The notes under the pieces are model-generated. The model had not been told where the DNA came from. It did not search any database and saw nothing but the letters and a program-made list of their open reading frames with translations. Shown in pieces: positions 46,501-53,831 of a stretch of DNA of 64,000 bases. Source of the stretch: an uncultured Burkholderiales bacterium (GTDB lineage Bacteria > Pseudomonadota > Gammaproteobacteria > Burkholderiales > Burkholderiaceae_C); contig CAIQBO010000030.1 in NCBI GenBank assembly GCA_903870145.1, positions 70,823-134,822 of the forward strand, read 5' to 3'. Within the stretch, counting starts at the first letter, position 1, and each line of letters begins with the position of its first letter. The position numbers and the translations under genes were made by a program.

Positions 46501-46882
46501 CGTGCGCCATGTAGTTTAGCAAGGGGCTGACCGCATGCTGCTGCGCAAACAAAGGCAGCAAGCGCCACAACCGCCAAACCAGAGCTTTTTTGTCAAAGGG
46601 CATGGCCACCGGCACCGCTGCAGCCCCCAAGACCTGGCGGTACATGCGCCACAAAAAACTGGACGGCAATTCCATGCTGGTGGCCGCGCAAATGCCCAAG
46701 GCTGCGTCATCGGCCAATGCCATTTCAAGCCAATGCTTCATGCCATTGCTTTGCACCAAGATGGTTTCTGGCTGCAGTGGGCCTAAGGGGTATTTTTGAA
46801 TGAACCCGACCGTCAGATCGCGTAAATCTTCAAGGCGATTGCCATGGAACACCATGAAACCGGGCTTGAAATTGGAGGACAT
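43499..46882 (-). CDS. recC: Exodeoxyribonuclease V gamma subunit RecC
   Basis: Chi-recognition and scaffold subunit of RecBCD, 1127 residues (E. coli 1122). The N-terminus HGNRLEDLRDLTVGFIQKYPL and VQSNGMKHWLEM are family landmarks, as are FGISSMPFQAVQAL near 250, RHIPFSVADTTPRQ near 425, and the LLGMNDGAYPRQ with FLEAILSAREKIYFSWQGR region near 670-725. It is preceded by AGGA at the ATG. It begins the recCBD operon, 52 bases after the histidine-kinase stop on the same strand. Confidence 0.95.
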   Translation of the reverse strand: MSSNFKPGFMVFHGNRLEDLRDLTVGFIQKYPLGPLQPETILVQSNGMKHWLEMALADDAALGICAATSMELPSSFLWRMYRQVLGAAAVPVAMPFDKKALVWRLWRLLPLFAQQHAVSPLLNYMAHDPEARKRYQLAQQVADVFDGYQSYRADWLDDWAQGNCVLRQSAGMPQPLPAKQQWQAALWQALQVDVAQDSALTSLPTDLAPSSVGASRSAVHAQFMHCASDRQAWTPQGLPPRIVVFGISSMPFQAVQALSALGRWCQVLMMVQNPCQHYWGRDMDLQALAHPLLASWGQQGRDYLQVLENFDQPADAIAVMTKQEIFSQPKPEFAGTRLQCIQSDILDLKVLPETPEDVADDGSVQWVQSHSVQRELEILHDHLWQWFDQHKDWKPSDVMVMVPDMAEFSASVEAVFGRFPVNHPRHIPFSVADTTPRQSPMVLALELLLSLPQSRVTLAEGLSLLEVASIRKRFELDEREVRVLLHWLQDAGVRWGLNLTHRQAWGVPEGLDKADQNSWIFGLQRLLLGYAVGGGAPWQGVAPLPQVSGLSAQKVGRLAVWVQALSAAMQSLSQPQTPARWGQILTDLLDQFFDAEDESDERLLLLLKRELSQWQSLCEQARLIEPIALTVVRENWLSGVEGGGLHQRFFGGGVQFASLMPMRSIPFKCICLLGMNDGAYPRQSPPRDFDLMAEHWRAGDRSRREDDRYLFLEAILSAREKIYFSWQGRRATDNQKMPPSVLLAQLLDFLNARFAPETQAPLQPLQAFSARYFEPDSEFFTYATDWQKALQAPVSLEREKTPVMWQSPQWTLNECTRLLRQPVEVYWRSRLQVHLQGPEDALQDDEAFEINGLVKHQLGQGLLQAPELSQAHQEMVLSGQLPMGAWGQQAEKTLISNAQRVRERAAGVAHDFPETLGPQTVHVMLAMPWGPVQIEGDVTGLRKGPQACLLMYLRPGAIARGKQAEKQARLDVLLPLWSTHVLLSSAGWSVTSALVGVDGVAMLPPLDKALATTLLEDWLALYAQAWQNILPMTSLAGLAFSQAMAKPSAATNGSSADCEKAMEKAEAAFRGGFQKFGDWERSAYVQRSFDNFEDLLVQGEAVQNFSSLAERMYGELARQAVFQGGAG

Positions 46883-46934
46883 AAAAAAAAACGAAGGGGT
46901 GGAATGATCAGCAGAAGCTCGATTATTGACTGGG

Positions 46935-49589
46935 TTAAAGGACTGTGCCCTTTTGAACTTTTAAAAAAACCTCCAAGACCCTTTGAAACTCAGCGAATGA
47001 GACCGGCTTGACCAAGAAATCCTGCATCCCAGCTGCTTGGGCTTGCTGACGGTCTTCATCTAGGACATGAGCCGTCATGGCCACAATCGGCGTGGGCTTG
47101 CGAGCTTGCGCCAATTCAAAGCGGCGAATTTCACGGGTGGCGGTCAACCCGTCCATCCCGGGCATTTGCAAATCCATCAAAATCAAATCGTACTTTTGGC
47201 GCTTGACCTGCTCAAGCGCAACGAGTCCGTCTGAGGCAATGTCCACCTTGCAACCGAATTTTTGCAATGTCCACTTTGCCAGTTGCTGGTTCATGGGCGT
47301 GTCCTCGACAACCAACAGATGGCCGTCAAACAAAGTCCAAGTAGGCTCAGGCACAGACATCTGAATGGGCTTGAAATGAACACCTTCAGCAAGCTCCAGC
47401 AAAGTGGCTCGAAGCTCCTGCGCCGTCACTGACTTGTACAAAGTCAAAATACGCAGCCCCAGACTTCGCACCATCTCACAACTCTTTTGAGCCTGCGGGT
47501 TCAATCCAAAGTCCGACAAAACTAACCACGACAAATGCAGCCACCGAGCAGGTTCCTGCGCACGCAAATACGCCAAATCCAAACTGGCCAACATGTCTTG
47601 GTCAACGATCCAGATGCTTTGCCCCGGTGTTTTTTTATTCAGCCAGGCTTTCATGCAATTGAGGAAAGCCTCTTTGCTTTGCAGCACCATGGGTTGAATT
47701 CTCATCATCTTCAAAAGGTCAAGCATGATGTCACGCGCAAATGGATTGGCATCAATCAGGACGATGTCCAGCAAAACGCCATCTTGCATCAGCGGGAATT
47801 TCATGATCTTGAGTTCATCCACGGCCAGCTCAAACTCATCCTCCTTGGGCGTTGCAAAAGTGGTGGTAAAAATAAACGTGCTGCCACCTTCTGGGTGAGC
47901 TTTGGCGTGAATTTCTCCTTGCATCAACGTGACCAAGTTTTTGGCAATGGACAAACCTAAACCGCTGCCACCAAATTTTCGATTGGACGCTGCATCAGCT
48001 TGCACAAAGGGAGTGAAAATATGCGTGAGCATGTCCGGTGCAATGCCAATGCCGGTGTCACTGACATCGAACTCGCAGCATATTTTTTCAGCATCCAGGA
48101 ACTTTAATTGCACCGTGAGTTTGACCCAGCCATGTGCGCTAAATTTGATCGCATTGCCCAATAAATTTTGTAGCACCTGACCCAGCCGCAAAGGATCTCC
48201 AACCACTCTCAGGGGCAGCTCCGGACTGAGTGCCAAATAAAGACCAATGTTTTTTTGCTCCGCCTGCAAAGCAAAACCTTTCAAAATTTGCTGGCACAGC
48301 GTGTGCAATTCAAAGGGCACAGCTTCCAAGGACAACCGGTCTGCTCCCAGTCGTGTGAAATCCAAAATATCGTCGATCAAACGCAACAAACTTTGCGAGG
48401 CAGATCGGGCCATTTCCAAATATTCACGCTGATCAGGTTGAAGCTGGCTGCTCAAGGCCAACTCTGTCATGCCCACCATGATGTTGATGGGCGTTCGAAT
48501 TTCATGGCTCATCTGCGCCAAAAATGAGGACTTGGCTTGGGTTGCAGCCTCTGCCTCTTGCTTGGCCTTCGCCAAGGCCATGCGATCAAGCTCTCGGCGA
48601 CGCCAGACCAAGCCAATTTGCCGTGTAGACCAAACAGCCAAGCCCAACATCGCCAAAACCACACCTAAAATGATTTTTGAATCGCTCCACCATTGCCCCA
48701 GTGCGCGGTCTTCGGACAGCGCCACAGCAATGCCAATTGGCAAGCCAGCGCGGCTTTGAAAGTGCACTTCAAATCGGTTCTTTGGTTGGCTGCCCTGCTT
48801 GACATCAGTCTCGTTTTGACTGATTTTGTACGAGCCCACTGTTTGATTTTTCAAGATGCTTTGAAGGGCTGGCATGTCTTTGTCGACGCTGTCAGCCGGG
48901 AACCAGCGGGGAGAACTGCTCACCAAAATTTGACCTGCTGCATTGAAGATGTACAGCGCATCCATTTGGGCATTGATCGATGGCAAAAAATCAGCTAAAA
49001 GTGCCTGTGAATCTATCAAAGCAAGCCATTGCACCGACGTGTTGGCGCTCAAAGGCAGGCGCTTGGCCAAGGCCAAAGATGCCTTCGGTTCAGACCCTTG
49101 GCGCCCCATCCTGTGGAGCATTTGAACCTCCGTGCGCCACCAACCGATCGACAAGGCAGCATCTGCATCTGGCAAAAACTGCAGCGCCTGCCAATCCAAT
49201 TGCACGCCAACCATGGCCTGATCCGAGCTGGCCAGAACCTGACCGGTTTGCGAGACCACCGAGAGGGATTGCACCAAATTTGATTTTTCAACGATCCCTG
49301 CCAAGGTGGCTTGACCCGGCAAACCGGGCTGCACCAGCTGATGCACCATCGTCATGGTGCTGCTTGCAGCGTCTATTTGGCGACTGACATGGTTGAAAAA
49401 AATACCAGTCAGCAAATTGGCTTGCAAGCGCTCTTGCTTGAGCGAGGCTTGCCGGTCTTGCCATAAATCGACCACGACAAACGACAAGATCGCCAGAGCA
49501 ATCAGTGCCACCAAGCCCTTGACCCAACGACTTTCTTGCAAGGACTGGCGTGGTAACGCTGTTTGTGAATGGTTGAAAAAATTGTTCAC
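46935..49589 (-). CDS. Hybrid sensor histidine kinase with two receiver domains
   Basis: An 884-residue membrane kinase. TM1 (about 24-43) and TM2 (about 305-322) flank a periplasmic sensor region of about 260 residues, likely a dCache/PDC-type fold. HisKA follows with His362 (MSHEIRTP), then HATPase_c with DVSDTGIGI and GGSGLGLSIAK. The first receiver (about 605-735) is degenerate: VLIDAN lacks the second acidic residue, although Asp663 and Lys719 remain plausible. The second receiver (about 755-880) is complete, with VVEDTP, Asp806 in LMDLQMPGMDG and Lys861. No Hpt domain or partner regulator is nearby. The signal is unknown. Confidence 0.9.
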   Translation of the reverse strand: MNNFFNHSQTALPRQSLQESRWVKGLVALIALAILSFVVVDLWQDRQASLKQERLQANLLTGIFFNHVSRQIDAASSTMTMVHQLVQPGLPGQATLAGIVEKSNLVQSLSVVSQTGQVLASSDQAMVGVQLDWQALQFLPDADAALSIGWWRTEVQMLHRMGRQGSEPKASLALAKRLPLSANTSVQWLALIDSQALLADFLPSINAQMDALYIFNAAGQILVSSSPRWFPADSVDKDMPALQSILKNQTVGSYKISQNETDVKQGSQPKNRFEVHFQSRAGLPIGIAVALSEDRALGQWWSDSKIILGVVLAMLGLAVWSTRQIGLVWRRRELDRMALAKAKQEAEAATQAKSSFLAQMSHEIRTPINIMVGMTELALSSQLQPDQREYLEMARSASQSLLRLIDDILDFTRLGADRLSLEAVPFELHTLCQQILKGFALQAEQKNIGLYLALSPELPLRVVGDPLRLGQVLQNLLGNAIKFSAHGWVKLTVQLKFLDAEKICCEFDVSDTGIGIAPDMLTHIFTPFVQADAASNRKFGGSGLGLSIAKNLVTLMQGEIHAKAHPEGGSTFIFTTTFATPKEDEFELAVDELKIMKFPLMQDGVLLDIVLIDANPFARDIMLDLLKMMRIQPMVLQSKEAFLNCMKAWLNKKTPGQSIWIVDQDMLASLDLAYLRAQEPARWLHLSWLVLSDFGLNPQAQKSCEMVRSLGLRILTLYKSVTAQELRATLLELAEGVHFKPIQMSVPEPTWTLFDGHLLVVEDTPMNQQLAKWTLQKFGCKVDIASDGLVALEQVKRQKYDLILMDLQMPGMDGLTATREIRRFELAQARKPTPIVAMTAHVLDEDRQQAQAAGMQDFLVKPVSFAEFQRVLEVFLKVQKGTVL

Positions 49590-49750
49590 TTCAAGTCAGG
49601 CCTGACATAATTCTTTTGACTTCATTTTTTTCTCAGATTGAATTTATGCGATAATAAACCCGTTGCCGCCACCAGTTGCCGCAACATCAGCACTCCTGCT
49701 GGGGCCTGACCCAGGCGACGCCTGTGGTTTTTATGCCCACCTGTGAATCC

Positions 49751-49801
49751 CATCGGACTTTGACTGGCGGCTGTCCTTCCAGACAGCCTGACAATCCGAT
49801 G
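49751..49801 (+). promoter_or_regulatory. Nested hairpin in the rhlE leader
   Basis: CATCGGA (49751-49757) pairs with TCCGATG (49795-49801), enclosing GGCTGTC (49769-49775) paired with GACAGCC (49782-49788). The outer stem ends directly before an ATG at 49804 and 26 bases before the preferred start at 49828. The 238-base gap upstream also has a T-rich stretch and a GATAAT at 49650-49655 that could be a -10 box. Such structure before a DEAD-box helicase gene may give cold or RhlE-dependent control; this is inference. Confidence 0.45.
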
Positions 49802-49827
49802 CCATGCGCCTGAACCGGCGCCTCATC

Positions 49828-51633
49828 ATGAAATTTGAAGAATTGAATTTGGCTGCGGCCATTCTCCAAGCTGTGCACGAGCAAGGCTACGAGACACCCA
49901 CTCCCGTCCAGGCGCAAGCCATTCCTGTCGTTCTGGCCGGACAAGACCTCTTGGCTGGTGCCCAAACGGGCACTGGCAAAACAGCGGCCTTCACCTTGCC
50001 CATGTTGCACAAACTGAGCCAAAGTGAGCCCGGCAAAAACAAGTTTGGCGGCAAAGCCATTCGCGCTTTGGTGCTCACGCCCACACGCGAGTTGGCCGCG
50101 CAGGTCGAAGAAGCCGTGCGCGATTACGGCAAATACTTGGAATTGAACTCCACCGTCGTGTTTGGCGGTGTGGGAATGCGCCCTCAAGTTGACAAAGTCA
50201 AACGCGGCGTCGATATTTTGGTGGCCACCCCGGGTCGCCTGCTGGACCTGCATGGCCAGGGCTTGCTGGACCTGTCCACCATTGAAATTTTGGTGCTGGA
50301 CGAAGCCGACCGCATGCTCGACATGGGCTTCATTCATGACGTGAAGAAAATTTTAGCCTTGGTGCCCAAGGACAAACAAAGTTTGCTGTTCTCCGCCACT
50401 TTCAGCGATGAAATTCGCGACTTGGCCGCCACACTGCTGAAGAACCCTCAAAGCATTCAGGTCACGCCCAACAACACCACGGTGCAGCTGATTTCGCAAG
50501 TGATCCACCCTGTGGGTCGCGGCAAGAAAAAAGAAGTCTTGGTGCACATCATCAACCAGCACAATTGGAGCCAAGTGCTGATCTTTACGCGCACCAAGTT
50601 CGGCGCCAACAATGTGGCCGACTACTTGACCAAAAACGGCATCAAGTCGATGGCCTTGCACGGCAACAAATCTCAAACGGCTCGCACCCAAGCCTTGGCT
50701 GGCTTCAAGAGCGGCGACATTCGCGTCTTGGTTGCCACCGACATTGCCGCTCGCGGCATTGACATTGAAGACTTGCCGCATGTGGTGAACTTTGAAATCC
50801 CCAATGTGCCCGAAGACTATGTGCACCGCATTGGCCGCACCGGCCGTGCTGGCGCCAGCGGTGAAGCGGTCAGCTTGGTCTGCTTGGACGAAGAAGGTTT
50901 CATGATGGAAATCGAGCGTTTTACAAAGCAAGATATTCCAGTCCAAATTTTGGAAGGCTTTGGCCCTGAGGCTAGCGAAAGAGCCGAGCCTATCGCCATG
51001 GGTCGGCAAACTCTGTGGGGCGGTGCAGGCCGTCCTCCAAGCCGCGATGTGATGCAAGCTGCGGCCAAAGCAGCGCGCGGCGAAATGCTGCAACGCATTC
51101 GCGAAACCAAAGGCCCTCAAGGCGATCGCGGCAGCCGCCATGCCGGCGGCAATGGCCCGGGCCACGGCCCAGCGCGCGAAGGTGGCGGCCCCAGCCGTGC
51201 ACGCAACGGTCCCCCGCCCTCACGTCGCGGTGGCCCTCAACCGGGTCCGCGCTCGTTTGATCGAAATTCAGATCGCCCGGCAGACCGCTATTCAGATCGG
51301 CCCAGCGAGCGCACCCATGATCGGTTCTCTGATCGCGCCGATGACCGCAGCCCACAAAGCGACGAATTACCGCGCCACATCGACCCCTTGATGACCAATC
51401 AGTTTGCACGACAAGGTGCGCCTCGGCGCAATGGACCCAGTGCTGGCGGTCAACCCGACCCAACGCGCACCAGCATCGACAGTTTGTCCAACACCGGTGG
51501 ACGCGGCGGCCCGCGGCGCAACCAAGGTGGCGGTGGCAAAGGCGGCGGAGGCGGCGGATATGGTGGCGGCACCGGTGGTGGCGGTGGTTATGGCGGCGGC
51601 GGTGGGGGCCGTGGACGCTCCTTCGGACGCTAA
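49828..51633 (+). CDS. rhlE: DEAD-box ATP-dependent RNA helicase RhlE
   Basis: RNA helicase of 601 residues. The Q motif ([13 protein letters not shown]), motif I AQTGTGKT, Ia [57 protein letters not shown] and [12 protein letters not shown] are all present in the first 370 residues. The tail from about 430 is long, basic and low-complexity, with repeated S-D-R units and ending in Gly-rich runs, as in RhlE proteins that bind ribosomal precursors. The ATG at 49828 (MKFEELNL) gives the family start; 49804 is an alternative. Confidence 0.93.
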   Translation: MKFEELNLAAAILQAVHEQGYETPTPVQAQAIPVVLAGQDLLAGAQTGTGKTAAFTLPMLHKLSQSEPGKNKFGGKAIRALVLTPTRELAAQVEEAVRDYGKYLELNSTVVFGGVGMRPQVDKVKRGVDILVATPGRLLDLHGQGLLDLSTIEILVLDEADRMLDMGFIHDVKKILALVPKDKQSLLFSATFSDEIRDLAATLLKNPQSIQVTPNNTTVQLISQVIHPVGRGKKKEVLVHIINQHNWSQVLIFTRTKFGANNVADYLTKNGIKSMALHGNKSQTARTQALAGFKSGDIRVLVATDIAARGIDIEDLPHVVNFEIPNVPEDYVHRIGRTGRAGASGEAVSLVCLDEEGFMMEIERFTKQDIPVQILEGFGPEASERAEPIAMGRQTLWGGAGRPPSRDVMQAAAKAARGEMLQRIRETKGPQGDRGSRHAGGNGPGHGPAREGGGPSRARNGPPPSRRGGPQPGPRSFDRNSDRPADRYSDRPSERTHDRFSDRADDRSPQSDELPRHIDPLMTNQFARQGAPRRNGPSAGGQPDPTRTSIDSLSNTGGRGGPRRNQGGGGKGGGGGGYGGGTGGGGGYGGGGGGRGRSFGR

Positions 51634-51647
51634 AGCCACATTTCAAG

Positions 51648-51680
51648 CAGCGGGTCTCAGGCCTGAAGGCCCACCCGCTG
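51648..51680 (+). terminator. Hairpin between convergent rhlE and cupin genes
   Basis: CAGCGGGT (51648-51655) pairs with ACCCGCTG (51673-51680), with a GGCC-containing inner loop. It lies 15 bases after the rhlE stop and 5 before the cupin stop. The T tract is poor (TACTTT), so it may be a weak or protein-assisted terminator. Confidence 0.45.
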
Positions 51681-51684
51681 TACT

Positions 51685-52068
51685 TTAGTCTTTGAGGAAC
51701 AAAGTCACCAGTGGCTCTGCGCCTACTTGACGACTCCAGTGGCCATGCACGGCAGGGTCAAAATCGGCACCGCTTGGCAATGTGTCGGCGGAGTAAAAAT
51801 GCATTCCACTGCTGAAAATTTTGGAGCTGCCATCTTGCAATCCAATCTCCATTTGGCCTGCCAAAATAAACACCCATTGCGGCTTTCCAGTGCAGTGAAA
51901 TTGACTGCGAAAGCCAACAGGGCTGGAACGCAGTTGGTAGCCCTCAGCGGCAAATATTTCTGACAATTGACTCTGCGCATTGCCTTGACTCAATGGCACA
52001 TCTATCTCTTTGAACTTGGCCCGTCCATCGGTATCTGTAAAAAGAATAATTTTGTTGAAGTTTGTCAT
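51685..52068 (-). CDS. Cupin-domain protein
   Basis: A 127-residue single-domain cupin. The conserved beta-barrel segment is visible as FHCTGKPQWVFILAGQMEIGLQDGS, followed by FSSGMHFYSADTLPSGADFDP and a final HGHW segment; the usual GX5HXH motif is only partly kept. Its start overlaps the stop of the GntR-type regulator by 4 bases, so it belongs to the sugar-acid regulon. It may bind or isomerise a sugar acid; no activity can be assigned. Confidence 0.78.
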   Translation of the reverse strand: MTNFNKIILFTDTDGRAKFKEIDVPLSQGNAQSQLSEIFAAEGYQLRSSPVGFRSQFHCTGKPQWVFILAGQMEIGLQDGSSKIFSSGMHFYSADTLPSGADFDPAVHGHWSRQVGAEPLVTLFLKD

Positions 52069-52763
52069 TTTTGAGTGCTCAGAACATGTTCAATATCTTG
52101 GTGCGCGCCGTCTATCAACACCCGAATGGCTTTTTCAGCTTTGGCAGGGTTTTGCGCAATCACGGCGTCCAGCACCGCGCGGTGCAATGGCAACGAGGCT
52201 CGCGGAGCATTTTGACGCGCAGTTGAAATTTCAAAACTGGTGCGCAGCAATGCATTCAAGGCCTTGCTCATGTGCGCCATCATTCGGTTGTGCGAGGCAC
52301 GCAGCAAGCCGGCATGAAAGCGCAAATCGCTGGCCACATAGTCCCCACCATGATCAACGGCCTTGACCATGCCGGCATACGCATTTTCAATTTCCACAAT
52401 GTCAGCGGGGGTGGCACGCTGCGCAGCCAAGCCAATAGCAGCCGGCTCTATCACCGCACGCAGCTCTTGCAAGTCTCGCAAAAATTCAGGCGTTAAGCCG
52501 CGGCGCGTCAGCCAAGCAATCACATCGGGGTCAAACCAATTCCACTGGTCTTCGGGCAACACGCGCGTGCCTACTTTAGGCCCCGTGAAAATCAAGCCCT
52601 TTGCCGCCAAGGATTTAACGGCTTCTCGAATCACCGTTCGACTCACCCCCAGGGATTCACACAGCAAAGGCTCTGCAGGCAAACTCGCGCCCACGGCGTA
52701 ACGCCCCGCGATGATCGCTTCTCCTAAAAAATCAACCGTGTTGCCGTGAACGTTTTTGATCAT
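52065..52763 (-). CDS. FadR-subfamily GntR transcriptional regulator
   Basis: A 232-residue regulator. The winged helix lies at about 1-75, with LPAEPLLCESLGVSRTVIREAVKSLAAKGLI (given in part by the recognition helix SRTVIREAVKSL). The C-terminal FCD ligand domain has the metal-binding Asp/His pattern, ASDLRFHAGLLRASHN near 145 and PLHRAVLDAVI near 193. Relatives such as DgoR, UxuR and LldR sense sugar acids or hydroxyacids. It lies in a three-gene operon diverging from the dehydratase operon and probably represses both; a likely operator is at 53781-53792. Confidence 0.9.
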   Translation of the reverse strand: MIKNVHGNTVDFLGEAIIAGRYAVGASLPAEPLLCESLGVSRTVIREAVKSLAAKGLIFTGPKVGTRVLPEDQWNWFDPDVIAWLTRRGLTPEFLRDLQELRAVIEPAAIGLAAQRATPADIVEIENAYAGMVKAVDHGGDYVASDLRFHAGLLRASHNRMMAHMSKALNALLRTSFEISTARQNAPRASLPLHRAVLDAVIAQNPAKAEKAIRVLIDGAHQDIEHVLSTQK

Positions 52764-52767
52764 GCGA

Positions 52768-53706
52768 TCAAGTGCGGCACTCAGGAATCAGTGTCAAGAG
52801 CGGCAAGCCTGCCATGTGTGCATCCAAGTTGGCCAGTGCCAAATCAGACATGGCTTTGCGCGTTTGGGTAGTGCCACTGGCCATGTGCGGGGTCAACACC
52901 ACATTGCGCAAAGCGCGCAAAGCGGCCGATACACGCGGCTCATCGACATACACATCCAAAGCAGCGCCGGCAATCATTTTCTTTTGCAGGGCTTCCACCA
53001 ACGCAGCTTCATCGACCACCGAACCTCGTGCCACATTGATCAGGTAGCCCTGTGGCCCAAGTGCTTTGAGCACATTGGCGTCGATTAAATTTTTAGTGCC
53101 TGCCCCACCCGGGGTGATGATGACCAAAAAATCAACTTCAGCAGCCAAGGCGCTGGGGTTGGGGAAGTACGCATAGGGCACGTCCGTGCGCGGGTTGCGT
53201 GAGGTGTAGGAAATCTGCATGTCAAACGCTGCGGCGCGTTTGGCAATGGCTTGTCCGATGCGGCCCATGCCAACCAAACCCAAGCGCGAACCACTGAGCT
53301 TGCGCGTCAATGGAAAAGGGCCATCCAGCCAATCGGCCGCATGCGTGAAGCGATCGGCCTCGGGTATCTTGCGCGCCACCGCGAGCATCAAACCCAAGGC
53401 CAAATCAGCCACATCGTCGTTGAGCACGTCGGGCGTGTGCGTGACGGGAATACCCCGCGCTTTGGCAGCGGCCACATCGACGCCGTCGTAACCCACGCCG
53501 CAAATTGAAATCATTTCCAGTTGTGGAAACAAGGCCATGAAACCCGCATCAATTTTTCCTTCGCCGCCGCCCACAAATGCGCGCACGCGCCCCAAGACGC
53601 GAGGGTCTTGAATGTGCTCTCGGTCATGTACGGTGTAGCGCTCTTGCAATCCTGCCAGTAAAAAAGGCGGGATGCGAGAGGTCACCATCACTTCAGCTTG
53701 GCTCAT
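52768..53706 (-). CDS. D-isomer-specific 2-hydroxyacid dehydrogenase
   Basis: A 312-residue NAD(P)-dependent dehydrogenase, of the glyoxylate/hydroxypyruvate reductase type. The Rossmann signature is LGLVGMGRIGQAIAKRA near 143; INVARGSVVDEAALVEAL holds the catalytic Arg near 228, and the Glu and His follow in DVYVDEP and TPHMASGT. GGAG precedes the ATG. It is the first gene of the minus-strand operon with the GntR regulator (4-base gap). It may reduce glycolaldehyde-, hydroxypyruvate- or keto-acid intermediates of the pathway. Confidence 0.9.
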   Translation of the reverse strand: MSQAEVMVTSRIPPFLLAGLQERYTVHDREHIQDPRVLGRVRAFVGGGEGKIDAGFMALFPQLEMISICGVGYDGVDVAAAKARGIPVTHTPDVLNDDVADLALGLMLAVARKIPEADRFTHAADWLDGPFPLTRKLSGSRLGLVGMGRIGQAIAKRAAAFDMQISYTSRNPRTDVPYAYFPNPSALAAEVDFLVIITPGGAGTKNLIDANVLKALGPQGYLINVARGSVVDEAALVEALQKKMIAGAALDVYVDEPRVSAALRALRNVVLTPHMASGTTQTRKAMSDLALANLDAHMAGLPLLTLIPECRT

Positions 53707-53762
53707 TTTTCAGGTCTCCAGTTTCAGGGTTTACACGAGGCGGGTGTTGATTTACAAACTGC

Positions 53763-53792
53763 TTGAATCCTCTTATCATCATACGATAGTAT
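53763..53792 (+). promoter_or_regulatory. Candidate promoter with overlapping operator, sugar-acid operon
   Basis: TTGAAT at 53763-53768 and GATAGT at 53785-53790 (16-base spacer) form a plausible sigma-70 promoter for the plus-strand operon. The dyad ATAC-GATA-GTAT at 53781-53792 covers the -10 box, and a TATC/GATA repeat at 53774-53788 overlaps it. A FadR-type repressor encoded by the divergent operon is the obvious candidate ligand. Confidence 0.45.
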
Positions 53793-53831
53793 TGAACTTT
53801 CTCAGCACATCCATCAAGGAAAAATCTTCGT

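Noticed and set aside
38017-46882. AddAB instead of RecBCD
   Set aside because: Three subunits are present with RecC-, RecB- and RecD-specific landmarks, including a separate RecD helicase; AddAB has only two.
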